From contig JALIHJ010000042.1 of assembly GCA_022984795.1 (NCBI GenBank), forward strand, positions 62,001 to 126,000: a stretch of DNA of 64,000 nucleotides, read 5' to 3'. Both the position numbers and the translations under genes were made by a program. How positions within the stretch are numbered: the stretch's first letter is position 1; every line of letters begins with the position of its first letter. Under the pieces are notes generated by a model that was given only the letters and a program-made list of their open reading frames with translations, did no database searches and had not been told where the DNA came from. The DNA comes from Fabrea salina. Its lineage: Eukaryota > Ciliophora > Heterotrichea > Heterotrichida > Fabreidae. This document shows positions 55,468 through 64,000 of this stretch, piece after piece.

Positions 55468-56593
55468 AAACGAAGTAGTTTACTCGCGTCCAGGCAAAGC
55501 TGCCAAGCTGGCGAACTTAACCACAGCTTCTAAAAAAAGACCTAAAGCTAAGGAACTAGACTTGGTGGCAGTTAAGGATATGAAACAAATGCTTGAACAA
55601 GTTCAAAAGGAAAACGAAGAACACGCAGCTGCTTTAAGGGAAAAAAACAAGCCTAAACCCAGTGCTTCTTTCCAAAACGTGTCTAGAGAAACTTACTTCC
55701 ACGCTTTTAGGAATAGAACTGAATCCCCAAGGGTTGGCAGGTACTTTCCTAAAAAGGAATACATAATGCCTAGAGTAGACCACGCTATTCCTTACAAAGA
55801 GCCAAGTACCTCGCCTAGACCCAAGCGCATGTTTATTCCTAACTGCTTGAAGGACGACTTAAACTGCTCTTTAAAAAACAGAAAACTCAAAGGCGTCCAC
55901 ATGAACACTTCAGAGGGGTTTAACGACAAACTCAACCGGACCATTTCAAATGTAGACGAGTACCACCAAAGAGTTGAAAACAAAAACTCAAAATGGAGTC
56001 CTGTTCCTAAAAAAGTTGAACCCAGAATACTCTCAGCTAGAAAGTTCGAGTTGCAAAGAACCAGGGACCCCTTCGTGACCTCCAAAGACCCTCCTAACGA
56101 AAACAGGTTCAGTTTCTACCAGTGCACTTCTATGAACTATGCCAAGAACAAAAGAGTTAACAACATTTACTTTGAAAAAGTATCTGACCGCAAAGAACTC
56201 TACCCCGAAAAGCACAGTCCAGGTCCTTACGACAAAGAAGAGCAAAAACTCATGAGGAGACTTGACACGCACATTACTGAATTCTCTAAAGCTGCCTCCA
56301 GAAAACCTAACCTTGTGAAACAGTCATTAACTACCCCTAAACCCATTCCAGCTTCTACCTACGACAATGCTCACTTTAGACTCAGTGGAACGAGAGGAGC
56401 TTTTAAAATCCCTTGTATGAAAACAACTGCGCCTAGAGACGACCTTATGTATAGAACCATTGAAATGTACAACCTCAACGTTCCTGAAAAGCAGTCTGCC
56501 ACGAGCCCACCTTCTTACATTGGGTACTCTTCAGACGTTTCCAAAATGTTTTCTAAACTCACTAATAGAACTAATACATCCTTTAAAGGGTAA
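55454..56593 (+). CDS. Hypothetical basic protein, possibly microtubule-associated (379 aa)
   Basis: It begins MELLKNEVVY at an ATG inside the last codons of the peptidase gene (14-bp overlap, different frame). The next in-frame ATG is about 43 codons on and would remove a conserved-looking stretch. The protein is rich in Lys, Arg, Ser, Pro and Tyr and contains PGPYD-like turns (HSPGPYDKEE) that recall SHIPPO/microtubule-inner proteins. The family is uncertain. Confidence 0.75.
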   Translation: MELLKNEVVYSRPGKAAKLANLTTASKKRPKAKELDLVAVKDMKQMLEQVQKENEEHAAALREKNKPKPSASFQNVSRETYFHAFRNRTESPRVGRYFPKKEYIMPRVDHAIPYKEPSTSPRPKRMFIPNCLKDDLNCSLKNRKLKGVHMNTSEGFNDKLNRTISNVDEYHQRVENKNSKWSPVPKKVEPRILSARKFELQRTRDPFVTSKDPPNENRFSFYQCTSMNYAKNKRVNNIYFEKVSDRKELYPEKHSPGPYDKEEQKLMRRLDTHITEFSKAASRKPNLVKQSLTTPKPIPASTYDNAHFRLSGTRGAFKIPCMKTTAPRDDLMYRTIEMYNLNVPEKQSATSPPSYIGYSSDVSKMFSKLTNRTNTSFKG

Positions 56594-56623
56594 TACACAA
56601 TACTCTAGTTATGCTACATTAAT

Positions 56624-57667
56624 TCAAAAAAACTGTGACTTGGTAACTAAGAAGCTTCTAAAAACTTGTTCGTACCCAAACTCGGAGTAGTCTGGAAACG
56701 AAGTGGGCACAGCATGCATCAAATTATTCAGTCCCTGCTCAAAATAAGAGGGGTCAGAGTTAGGCTGAGTGGACTCTTTGTCAGCTAGTTCTTTGTTTTC
56801 GAAGTTGTGCTTGGTTTCTTTTTGCGACTCCGGACTGTCCACACGAATGTCTTCTTCTACTTCGTCTTCGTATGCTTTGTACTGAGTGTGGCTTTGGAAC
56901 CGAGAATACTTAGGGTCTTTTTTGACGGTCTTAGCAGAAAACATAACTGTTCTAAAGTTCGCTGCAAAGGTTCTAGTTCCAGAACTAGGGTAGTTTGTCT
57001 TGGATAAAGGAGGCAAAGGGGCGTTTATTTTTTTGCTGGGAGTCTTCACAATAGGAGCTGAGTTGTTGGCCCTCGGAACTGAGTTGTTCCGGGCCCAGGC
57101 TGTTTTTGTTTGCTTCTTGTTTTCTACAGCTTCAACGTCTGTCCACCTATAAAACACATGCGCAAAATTCACACCTGGCAAAAAGTTGTTTTCCCAGTTG
57201 TCTAATGTGCTTTGGCAACTAACTTTTTTCAGACGGCAGTGAGAGTTAACTACCAAGCTTTCTAAGGCCTTAAACTGGAGTCCAAAGCAGTTCTGAGAAA
57301 AGTCGTTTAGGTCCAGGGTGAGGTTAAGCCACTTGTGCTTGGGAAGGTAATACAAAGGAATTCTGGCATGCTGAGGCGAAAAAGAAGACTTAGCTGAAGT
57401 GCTGAAGTATAGACGCCTTTCAGTTCCGTAAGAGTCAGTAATATTTACCTGGAAAGTAAACTTGCTGGTTGAAACCAGAAACAACTGTAGCTGCAGGTAG
57501 CAGTAGGGTACCTGCAATTGGTCTGTTTTTATCCATGAAACACTGGACTCCAGTCTAAATGTGTAGCTTTTAGCTGTAGCGTCGTAAGAGCAGGGTGCTG
57601 ACTTCTTTTTCAAATCTTTTGATTTAGTGTTAATGACTTCGAAGGTTTCGTGGTTACTCTGTAACAT
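56624..57667 (-). CDS. CFAP20-domain protein (CFAP20DC-like)
   Basis: Residues about 10-175 match the CFAP20 fold: YLQLQLFLVSTSKFTFQVNI, RRLYFSTSAK, ARIPLYYLP..KWLNLTLDLNDF and HCRLKKV. CFAP20 is an inner-junction protein of doublet microtubules. The added disordered C-terminal half (about 180-347) resembles the larger CFAP20DC proteins rather than CFAP20 itself (~190 aa). A ciliary role is likely. It is separated by 17 bp from the START gene's stop. Confidence 0.85.
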   Translation of the reverse strand: MLQSNHETFEVINTKSKDLKKKSAPCSYDATAKSYTFRLESSVSWIKTDQLQVPYCYLQLQLFLVSTSKFTFQVNITDSYGTERRLYFSTSAKSSFSPQHARIPLYYLPKHKWLNLTLDLNDFSQNCFGLQFKALESLVVNSHCRLKKVSCQSTLDNWENNFLPGVNFAHVFYRWTDVEAVENKKQTKTAWARNNSVPRANNSAPIVKTPSKKINAPLPPLSKTNYPSSGTRTFAANFRTVMFSAKTVKKDPKYSRFQSHTQYKAYEDEVEEDIRVDSPESQKETKHNFENKELADKESTQPNSDPSYFEQGLNNLMHAVPTSFPDYSEFGYEQVFRSFLVTKSQFF

Positions 57668-57684
57668 TTATCTAACTTATCCAA

Positions 57685-58542
57685 TTACTTACTTTCTAAC
57701 TGATGTATGGTGTTTAAGAGTTCTTGGTAGTAATCAGGTTTTTGCTTGACTCTTTCTTCAAAAATGCTCCCAGGGTACTCCATGCTTTTTGACCTAACTT
57801 CTTTTAAAAAGTAGTACAGTATGTGCTTAGTCACAAAGTTAACTATAAACTGGGGAACTAACTTGAGTTTGGGGTCCATGTGCGCAATGAAACTTACGTG
57901 GGTACTATTAGGCCCTAAGTAAGCAATGTTTAAGCACGCAAGTTTAAGGTCAATTCTAACGTGGTCTTCATCCTGAGCGGGGATTTGGACACCTAAGGTG
58001 CTTCTGGAGTGGATGCTTTTCATAATGATAAGGGCTGAAGCACTATCAATATCGGGTACTCCTAAAGCCCTCATTACAGCTTCTCGGTTTTTAACAGGCC
58101 AAGGCATTCCTGCTTTGTACTGCAAAATTCTTCGAAAACGAGAAGGAGTTCCTAAGTCTTGGGCGTTTTCTAGCATAGTCAGCCAAGTACCTAGCAAATC
58201 AGTTTCTGAAAACAAAGCTAATGTGGGAAGCATAGGTTGGTCCATGTACATTTCGCCCCTGACCATAAAGTTTTTTCCAGAACCTTTTGAGTAAGTCCGA
58301 ATGTTGTCAGAGTTGCAGACTTCAGTCCAGGTAGACACTTCAGACAGCATTTCTTTGCACTCTGACTTCAGGTGCATGTCTTCTAGGAGAATTTGGAATT
58401 CTTCGCAGGACTCAAGTTTTGCCTTTAGATTCTCGTTAGACTTAGCCTCTTCGCAAAGTTGGGACACTAATTCAAAAGCCTTTTCTATTTTTTCTTGGTA
58501 AAAAAGTTCTTTAAGAAGTTCTAGTTTGCTTTGTTCTGACAT
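57685..58542 (-). CDS. START-domain lipid-binding protein
   Basis: The 285 residues have an N-terminal helical part (about 1-75) and a START fold. Typical marks are GMPWPVKNREAVM, the strand VRIDLKLACLNIAYLGPNSTHVSFIAHMDPK and the closing helix VPQFIVNFVTKHILYYFL. START proteins bind and move phospholipids or sterols. There are no TM segments or PH domain. The ligand cannot be told from sequence. Confidence 0.87.
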   Translation of the reverse strand: MSEQSKLELLKELFYQEKIEKAFELVSQLCEEAKSNENLKAKLESCEEFQILLEDMHLKSECKEMLSEVSTWTEVCNSDNIRTYSKGSGKNFMVRGEMYMDQPMLPTLALFSETDLLGTWLTMLENAQDLGTPSRFRRILQYKAGMPWPVKNREAVMRALGVPDIDSASALIIMKSIHSRSTLGVQIPAQDEDHVRIDLKLACLNIAYLGPNSTHVSFIAHMDPKLKLVPQFIVNFVTKHILYYFLKEVRSKSMEYPGSIFEERVKQKPDYYQELLNTIHQLESK

Positions 58543-58567
58543 TTTGTTAGTGATATTGCATGACTTA

Positions 58568-59434
58568 TTAACGCTCTTGTAGACTCTTCATGATTGCTTG
58601 GTTGATTTCTTCGTCTCCAAACTCAGGAGCATCTTGTTTGGACTCTTCTATTACTTGTTTAAGAATAGCTTCTTCGTCTTCTTGTTGACTGGGTTCTTGT
58701 CTAGGTTCTTGTCTAGGTTCTTCCATGAACTCTTCTGTAGGATAGTCTCTAGGGAAAGGCCTAGGCCGCAACGGCTCAAACTCTTCTTCCATAGCCTCAA
58801 ACGTCCTTTCTATGTTTTCAGGTTGCCTTTGTGGACTTTGGGACTCCTGCAGAATTTGGTTGTTGAGTTCCTCAGCATAGATTCTGTCCAGTTCTTCGTT
58901 ATATAACCTAGCAGCTTGGAGGTCAATGTCTTCCTGAGTAGGTTCTTCCCCTCTTTGAAGGATCTCTGTAAGTGCTTGTTCTCTGAAGTCCTGCATTTTT
59001 TGTTCTTCAGCTTGTTGTTTGTACGATGTGGTGCAGTTACCCCTTGCTAAGTGGTGATCGTAGTCCCTCAGAGGAATATACTTCTGACATAAAGGGCATT
59101 GTTCTGTTCGGCTGCTGCATTGAGTAATATGGTCTGCGAACTGGTCGCCTGGAATGTGGGCTTCGCAGAACTGACAAACCTTAGGCCTCTTTGGGCAGTC
59201 GTGCATCCAAAACAAAGCTGGAGTTATAAGTTCTCCGCAGTCAGGACAAGGCTTTGGTTGGTGGACTTCTTGTTGGTGTTTTTCTTTTTCAGCGATAGGA
59301 ATTGGCTCATTGCATTCTTTGCACCTGAAAAAGTTCCTTTCGCAATGAATTTTGTGGAGTTGCATTGAAGCTGATGGAATTTGCTTTCCGCTAATTATGA
59401 CTTACCAGTTGTCACATTCTTCTGTAGCCTCCAT
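58568..59434 (-). CDS. TRAF-type zinc-finger protein with UIM-like C-terminus
   Basis: A 15-nt intron (59391-59405) splits codon 10 in phase 2. The short first exon (29 nt) supplies the first zinc pair, so the protein begins MEATEECDNCGKQIP and totals 283 residues. Successive C2HC fingers cover about residues 7-130 (CPDCGELI...HDC, CQFCEAHI...HITQC, CPLCQKYI...H...NC), as in TRAFD1/XAF1. Two UIM-like helices occur near the end (DEEAILKQVIEES, DEEINQAIMKSL), which suggests ubiquitin binding. REPRQEPSQQ repeats lie between. Confidence 0.88.
59391..59405 (-). other. 15-nt intron, phase 2
   Basis: On the minus strand it reads gtaagtcataattag. It joins a 29-nt first exon (TG|C codon) to the main exon and completes the first zinc finger. 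Unspliced it reads TGG TAA. Confidence 0.95.
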
Positions 59435-59459
59435 TATTATAGTTCCGCTTTGATTTGAA

Positions 59460-60383
59460 ATGTCAGATGAACTCCAGCACACTTATAATATGAAAGTCTT
59501 TGTAGGGAATATACCTAGTGGTGTTTCTGAAGAGTCCTTAAAACAAGAATTCCAAAGATTCGGCGAGTGCCAATTCAACCACTATGTAAGTAACATGTAG
59601 GGGAAGTTTGCATTTGTCGACTTCACAGAAAGAAATACTGGCGAAAAAGCCATTTCCCACATCAATGGCAAAGACTACCACGGGAGTTTTTTAAAAGTCT
59701 GTGAAGTACACTCTTTGCCTTCCAAACCCCAAAAGGTTGTTTCCAGACCAAGCATAAAACCTATTAGCTTCCCTGAAAGCTCCATTTTGCGCAGGCAATC
59801 TTCTTCACTCAGTGAAAAGTCAGCTGAAGGGCTGTATTTCAGGTCGCCGGGAAGTCCCACTCCTGACTCTCCTTCGTTAGTTTTGTCTAGTTTGCAATGC
59901 AAGCAAGCAGAGTCTAGTTTTATCTACCCAAGTCCTATAGCCTCTCCTGGGCTTACTCCCTCTAACTCCTTTATAGGTTCTCCTAGTCAGTCTGAAAGAC
60001 CTTCTCTGGAAAGAAGAGTCTCTTCAGAGGGCTTCATGCAACTTGTCAAAACCACTGCAGACAACTTTACTCGACTCAAAAAATCTTTGAGCGAATCCGA
60101 GTCAAGGGAAGGCCACTATGAAGTACCCATAAAAAGACACAAAAGGCCCAGCGGCGATTCCAAAGGTTCTCCTCAAACCCGAGACTCAAGTATGGTTGCT
60201 GAAGACTTAGACAAGCGCTCTGAAGTTCCTGTTCAAGATGACTCAGTGTTTAAACTACTTAGATCACGCAAAGACCCAGATGACTCACTTGTGAAATGCA
60301 CAGTGTGCAAACGCAAACTCAAACGAAAAAACATTGCTTCTCACGCCCAAACTAAGACCCACAAGTCTAAATTGGCTAAATAA
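59460..60383 (+). CDS. RRM protein with C-terminal C2H2-type finger
   Basis: A 15-nt intron (59586-59600) lies inside the RRM. Spliced, it gives 302 residues with RNP2 VFVGNI (13-18) and RNP1 GKFAFVDF. An in-frame ATG ten codons later (59490, MKVFVGN) is an alternative start, with TATAATATG context. The middle is Ser/Pro-rich, and the end carries CTVCKRKLKRKNIASHAQTKTH, a single C2H2/U1-type finger. RNA processing is the likely role. Its stop directly abuts the ATG of the prenyl synthase. Confidence 0.9.
59586..59600 (+). other. 15-nt intron, phase 0
   Basis: It reads gtaagtaacatgtag. Splicing restores NHY|GKFAFVDF (RNP1). Retention gives an in-frame TAG. Confidence 0.97.
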
Positions 60384-61499
60384 ATGAAAAATCTAAACCG
60401 TCTGCTTTCAAAAGTACTGTTCATCTAGAAATACTTTTCAGTAGAACTTCTAGAAGACTGCAACTTAGCTTGTTCACTGCTAGAAAAACCAGTGGTTCCA
60501 CAGATGAACTCTGAACTGTTTTCCAAGCTCAAAACAGATTTAGATCCCTTTGAACTAGTTAAAGAAGACATGAAAACTTTCAGTCAAGACATACTGGAGG
60601 CCCTTTACACTGGGGACTCCAGCATTGACGACATCACTCAGTACTACTTCAAGTTTCCAGGAAAGCACTTCCGTCCAACTATACTTTTACTTTTATCCAG
60701 AGCTTTGAGTCCACGTTCTGAGTTCCTCAGTGGGTCAGTTGAAAGGCCCCAAAGAGTTTTTGCTGAAGTAATTGAGATGATGCACTGCTCTAGTTTAGTC
60801 CATGATGACGTGATTGACAGGGCTGAAACCCGCAGAGGACAAGTTGCTGTTCACAAACAAGTTGGGAACTTCAAAGCTGTGAAAGGAGGCAACTACTTAA
60901 TGGGAACTGCTTCTTACCACTGCACTAAGTTAGACGACATGAGACTTATGAACTTGATTTCAGAGATCATGGAAAACCTTTCTAAGGGCGAACTCATCCA
61001 AGCAGACGCTGTAAGTGAAGACCTTGAAACACACATAGTGAGTTACTGCCACAAAACTTACTTCAAAACAGCTTCTTTGATAGCACACGGATGCAAAGGC
61101 ATAGGCTACTACGGAGGGTACCCAGAGGAGTGTTTTAACTTTGGCAAGCATTTAGGACTAGCCTTTCAGTACGTAGATGACGTGCTAGACTTTGTAGGAG
61201 ACCAGAAACTGCTGGGAAAACCCAAACTCAACGACATGAGAGAGGGCCTAGCCACAGGGCCTGTTTTGTTTGGGGAAGGAAACAAGATTCTGGACATCGT
61301 AAAAAGGAAGTTCAGTAAAAGCGGAGACATTGAACTAGGAGTAGCTGCAGCTGAAAAACAAGGAATTGACAAAACCCGGCACTTAGCTTTGCTGCACTTG
61401 CACGCTGCTTTGGACTCTTTGCACTTTTTAGACAAAAACAGTTTTGCTTATAAAGCACTTTGCAGTTTAGCATCTAAGATTTACAATAGAGTTAGTTAA
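60384..61499 (+). CDS. Long-chain polyprenyl diphosphate synthase (COQ1/PDSS1-like)
   Basis: A 15-nt intron (60414-60428) after codon 10 joins MKNLNRLLSK to KYFSVELLED. The full product has 366 residues. It has both aspartate-rich motifs: DDVID (first, in MMHCSSLVHDDVIDRAETRRG) and DDVLD (second, in FQYVDDVLDFVGD), plus the GGNYLMGTASY region. These trans-prenyltransferases make the side chain of ubiquinone. The basic, Leu-rich N-terminus from the first exon suits mitochondrial targeting. The small residues before the first motif suggest a long-chain product, but length cannot be fixed by eye. Confidence 0.93.
60414..60428 (+). other. 15-nt intron, phase 0
   Basis: It reads gtactgttcatctag. 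Removing it extends the prenyl synthase to an ATG that abuts the preceding stop. Retention gives an in-frame TAG. Confidence 0.9.
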
Positions 61500-61510
61500 G
61501 TTTGGTATAA

Positions 61511-61690
61511 ATGGTTAAGTTGGTTTTGTTGCTTTGCATAGCTTTATTGGTAGTTGCTCACCAAAGAGTTATGAAAGAAGAACTAATCCAAGAAAGTTTT
61601 ACAGTGGAAAGCTTCCAAGAAGAACAAGTGACCCTGGAAGAATTAGAAACTACTGACTTAGAAGATGACATTATTAGTATAATTGAGTGA
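61511..61690 (+). CDS. Small secreted acidic peptide (59 aa)
   Basis: The ATG sits in a TATAAATG motif 11 bp after the prenyl synthase stop, and the frame ends in TGA. The first ~17 residues (MVKLVLLLCIALLVVAH) form a textbook signal peptide. The remaining ~40 are strongly acidic, with at least 13 Glu/Asp (TLEELETTDLEDD). No cysteines are present. It could be a secreted peptide or propeptide. No family is recognised. Confidence 0.65.
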   Translation: MVKLVLLLCIALLVVAHQRVMKEELIQESFTVESFQEEQVTLEELETTDLEDDIISIIE

Positions 61691-61766
61691 CTAAGTTAAA
61701 TAAGTTGTGAGTTCAAGTGATAGGAGTTTTTTTGCGTTGAGTTAAAACAATGGAATAATTTAAACT

Positions 61767-62252
61767 ATGAATTTAGGGCTATACGAAGGGTATTTTTCGA
61801 AAAAGAATCAGTTTTTTGCCCCTTCTACAGTGAGAAAGCAGAAGCTAGTGGACTTAAAAGAACTTGGAACAAAACTACCAAAAATTAACAGAAACTCTGT
61901 TAAGTCCTCTAAGATCCAGACTGATTTAGCCAAAATCAGTCTTAGCTTCTCAAGCAATTCACCCAATCAAAAAAGACTGAACATCACTCCTTCAAAGAAA
62001 GTAGTGAGCATCTCGCCTCGAAACAGAAACTTAATTAACCTTTCACAAGTGCCTGGTTTCCATAGCGAAGCTTCACCGTGCGCTCCGAATTTCAAGCCTT
62101 CAACTCGTAAAATCAAGGTAGTGCTGCCTTCGATAAATGACCCTGTGTACACTCCTGATGCTTCTTCTAGTGACTTTTGCTTTCCTAAAGAAAACAGATT
62201 GAAAACCAACACCAATAAGCCAAACAGGTCCAACACTCTGTTTGAAATGTAA
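61767..62252 (+). CDS. Hypothetical Ser/Lys-rich protein (161 aa)
   Basis: It is largely disordered, basic and rich in Ser, Asn, Lys and Pro, with a KKNQFF.P...RKQKL start and no recognised domain. It is in the same orientation as the small secreted gene, 76 bp downstream, and converges on the acidic membrane-protein gene. Confidence 0.65.
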   Translation: MNLGLYEGYFSKKNQFFAPSTVRKQKLVDLKELGTKLPKINRNSVKSSKIQTDLAKISLSFSSNSPNQKRLNITPSKKVVSISPRNRNLINLSQVPGFHSEASPCAPNFKPSTRKIKVVLPSINDPVYTPDASSSDFCFPKENRLKTNTNKPNRSNTLFEM

Positions 62253-62280
62253 CCTTTTATTAAGAAATTTCATGAACTAA

Positions 62281-63696
62281 CTAACCAAAAGGATTGGTTT
62301 GGGCCGGAGGAGCTACATACTGCGGTCTGGAAGAAGGGTTGGGTCTGCGTGGCCTGGGGAAGGCAATTTTTCTTGGTTTGGTTTGTGCAGGGGGTCTGGG
62401 TGTGTAGTTGTTTCCTTTTTCTTCTTCGGTTATTTCTGTTTTTGCTTGGTCCTCCTTTTTTTCTGGAAAAGTTTCGGTTATTTGAATACTTTCTTGGGGT
62501 TTCGAAGGGGGCTCGATTCCGTTTTCTTCTCTGAACTCTTGAGTTACTTTTTGGGATTCCTGTGGTTCCTGTGGTTTCTGTGGTTCCTGTGGCTCAAGTG
62601 GTTCCTGTGGCTCAAGTGGTTCAAATGTTTCAAATGTTTGTAGGAGTTCAGGTGTCTTTTGAGGTTCTTGAAACTCTTGAAGTTCATCTGATTTTGGTGG
62701 TTCTTTAAGTTCCTCGAATCCTTCGAGTTCTTCAAGTGGAGGCATAGCGGAGTCAGGTTCCTCATATTCAGGAGGTTTGAGAGTGTCCATTTGAGGGGTG
62801 GTTTCAAGCTTAGACAGTTCTTCCCAAATTTTTTTGTGAGAGTCAATGACTGAACTTTCAAAGGAGCATTGTGCTAGGTGGACTTTTTTGAGTTGACTTA
62901 GTAGCGTGTCTACCTTAGACTGGATTTCAGGGTCTTGGTGGTGTCTAGGAGCTTCTTGATGGATGTTTTTCATAGTACCAAGTAGCTTTTGCAGAGAGTC
63001 GTATTTTTGGTCTAAGACTGCAGCTGTTTTAGATATTACAGACTCGTCAATGGTTTTTCTGGTGTAGGTTACTGTGGACTTGGAAGTTTTTAAAAGTCTG
63101 TAAAGTAAGTATAACAAAATTAAGTAAAAACTTCCAAAAGCCAACTTGGGGTACTCTCTAAACCTTTTGTAAAGGGTTCCTAAGTAGTCTTCGCTTGACT
63201 CAGCAAAGTTGACTAGTTTCTCTAAAGCACTAGAAAGTTCAAGAATTTCTTTGTTGAAGTCTTGCTTGTCAAAATCTGTTTGTTCTACTTTTTCGAAGCT
63301 CTGATTGGCTTCTTGAGTGGAGTCTACTTGGGGTTCTTCCACAGACTCTACTTCAGCGTCGCTAGTTTCCTCAATTGGCTCTTCAGAGTCCTGTGTTTCT
63401 TGGGTAGGTTCAGCTTGGAAGTCGGTAGTTTCCTCAGCAGGCTTTTGAGTTTCTTCTGCCTCTTGAATGAACTCTTCAATAGGTTGTGCTTGGGGTTCTT
63501 GATACTCCGCAATTTTGCTTGAGTCTTCAGTAACTTGCTTTTGAGTTCCACCAGACTCTAGAATCTGGTCTCCCCATGTTAGCTCTGTGTTATCCAGTTG
63601 ATCTAGATTTGGAGCTCTGAATTCTTGATTTTCAACTGGACTTCCAATAACAACTCCTTTCAGAATTAACAGATGTATGACTAGGAAAGCCTTCAT
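62281..63696 (-). CDS. Acidic secretory-pathway membrane protein with EPQ repeats (471 aa)
   Basis: A signal peptide (MKAFLVIHLLILKGVVIGS) precedes a ~140-residue acidic Glu/Gln/Thr segment. A single TM helix (about 184-203, FYLILLYLLYRLL) and a coiled coil (about 215-300) follow. Then comes a Pro/Glu region with tandem EPQEPLEPQEPQKPQEPQ hexamer-like repeats and a basic, Pro-rich end (TKPRKIAFPRPRRP). It is probably a type I protein with its acidic part in the lumen of ER or alveoli. Such a part could bind calcium weakly. No family is recognised. Confidence 0.75.
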   Translation of the reverse strand: MKAFLVIHLLILKGVVIGSPVENQEFRAPNLDQLDNTELTWGDQILESGGTQKQVTEDSSKIAEYQEPQAQPIEEFIQEAEETQKPAEETTDFQAEPTQETQDSEEPIEETSDAEVESVEEPQVDSTQEANQSFEKVEQTDFDKQDFNKEILELSSALEKLVNFAESSEDYLGTLYKRFREYPKLAFGSFYLILLYLLYRLLKTSKSTVTYTRKTIDESVISKTAAVLDQKYDSLQKLLGTMKNIHQEAPRHHQDPEIQSKVDTLLSQLKKVHLAQCSFESSVIDSHKKIWEELSKLETTPQMDTLKPPEYEEPDSAMPPLEELEGFEELKEPPKSDELQEFQEPQKTPELLQTFETFEPLEPQEPLEPQEPQKPQEPQESQKVTQEFREENGIEPPSKPQESIQITETFPEKKEDQAKTEITEEEKGNNYTPRPPAQTKPRKIAFPRPRRPNPSSRPQYVAPPAQTNPFG

Positions 63697-63707
63697 ATTA
63701 AAATTTA

Positions 63708-64000
63708 CTAAATATTTGACATTACAATATCTTGAAACTCTTGAATGTCTATCATTCCGTCTCCGTTTTTATCAACTTCTTTGATTATTTGTTTCCACAC
63801 TTTTTCGTCGTAGGAGCCTCCTTTTTTCAAAATCTTTTTTAGTTCAGAGGCTGAAATCATTCCGTTTCTGTCGCTGTCGAAAACGTTAAAAGCTGCTTTT
63901 AGGCGCTCAGCAGTTAGGTACTTGTTGAAGTCAAAAGAAGCTTTGATGAACTCAGTGTAGTCAATGTACCCGTTTTGGTCAGTGTCCACTTCTCTCATGA
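63708..64000 (-). CDS. EF-hand protein, C-terminal part (CDPK-like), truncated by window
   Basis: The frame is open to the window edge, so the start is missing. Three EF loops are seen: DTDQNGYIDYTE, DSDRNGMISASE and DKNGDGMIDIQE, each with the six ligand positions filled. The spacing and the linker FIKASFDFNKYLTAERLKAAFNVFD match the C-terminal calmodulin-like lobe of calcium-dependent protein kinases. A stand-alone centrin or calmodulin-like protein is less likely. Confidence 0.85.
   Translation of the reverse strand, partial: MREVDTDQNGYIDYTEFIKASFDFNKYLTAERLKAAFNVFDSDRNGMISASELKKILKKGGSYDEKVWKQIIKEVDKNGDGMIDIQEFQDIVMSNI

Noticed and set aside
62544-62861. Asn/Leu/His-rich repeat frame antisense or out of frame to the EPQ repeats
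   Set aside because: It is the frame-shifted reading of the Pro/Glu repeat in the acidic membrane-protein gene and has no start context.
1-64000. Alternative genetic code with TAA/TAG or TGA reassigned
   Set aside because: TAA, TAG and TGA all occur at natural gene ends (e.g. TGA at 19957 and 61690) and the only interior stops lie in 15-nt introns or at the frame break near 36630.
1-64000. Bacterial-style operons suggested by abutting same-strand genes
   Set aside because: Adjacent genes have unrelated functions, no ribosome-binding sites are seen and introns are spliceosomal, so compaction is the better explanation.

Overview
The window looks like macronuclear DNA of a heterotrich ciliate, most likely Stentor. 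Three things point there. Eight spliceosomal introns can be read directly, all exactly 15 nt with the form GTA...TAG. TAA, TAG and TGA all act as stops, so the code is standard, which argues against Tetrahymena, Paramecium and Euplotes. Genes of typically eukaryotic and ciliary type are packed on both strands with almost no spacer. I see no transposon, rRNA, tRNA or CRISPR. The species is inferred.

Layout. 1-10.9 kb: end of an AP-3 mu-like adaptin, a dynein-stalk-like protein ending in a CaaX-like tail, coiled-coil proteins, a kinase, a METTL13-type methyltransferase, a monoglyceride-lipase-like hydrolase and a TPR/IQ protein. 11-22.7 kb: a copine, 2-oxoglutarate dehydrogenase E1, a large multi-pass membrane protein, an extended mitochondrial ribosomal protein bS18m and a CCP5-type carboxypeptidase. 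22.7-37.3 kb: structural coiled-coil proteins, an ABHD4/5 hydrolase, a diacylglycerol kinase, a kinesin, and a Zn-binding protein split across two frames. 37.3-51.5 kb: a two-repeat MYB protein, a MOCS3/UBA4 enzyme, a PH-FYVE protein, ALG12, two TXNDC17-like thioredoxins, an LZTR1-like kelch-BTB protein, an AGFG-like ArfGAP, an AGC kinase, a RINT1/Tip20-like tether, a phosphopantetheine adenylyltransferase fused to an HD domain, and NDUFB7. 51.7-64 kb: an SDR, a second copine nearly identical to the first but inverted, a DD-carboxypeptidase-like protein, a CFAP20-domain protein, a START protein, a TRAF-type zinc-finger/UIM protein, an RRM protein, a polyprenyl diphosphate synthase, a tiny secreted protein, an acidic membrane protein and the EF-hand end of a CDPK-like gene.

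The genes do not form one pathway. Recurring themes are cilia and microtubules (stalk protein, kinesin, CCP5, CFAP20 domain), membrane traffic (AP-3, ArfGAP, RINT1, FYVE, copines), lipid metabolism and mitochondria.

The observations most worth following are the possibly prenylated free dynein-stalk protein, the PPAT-HD fusion, the rule linking intron phase to in-frame stops, the copine pair and the frame break inside the Zn-binding gene.
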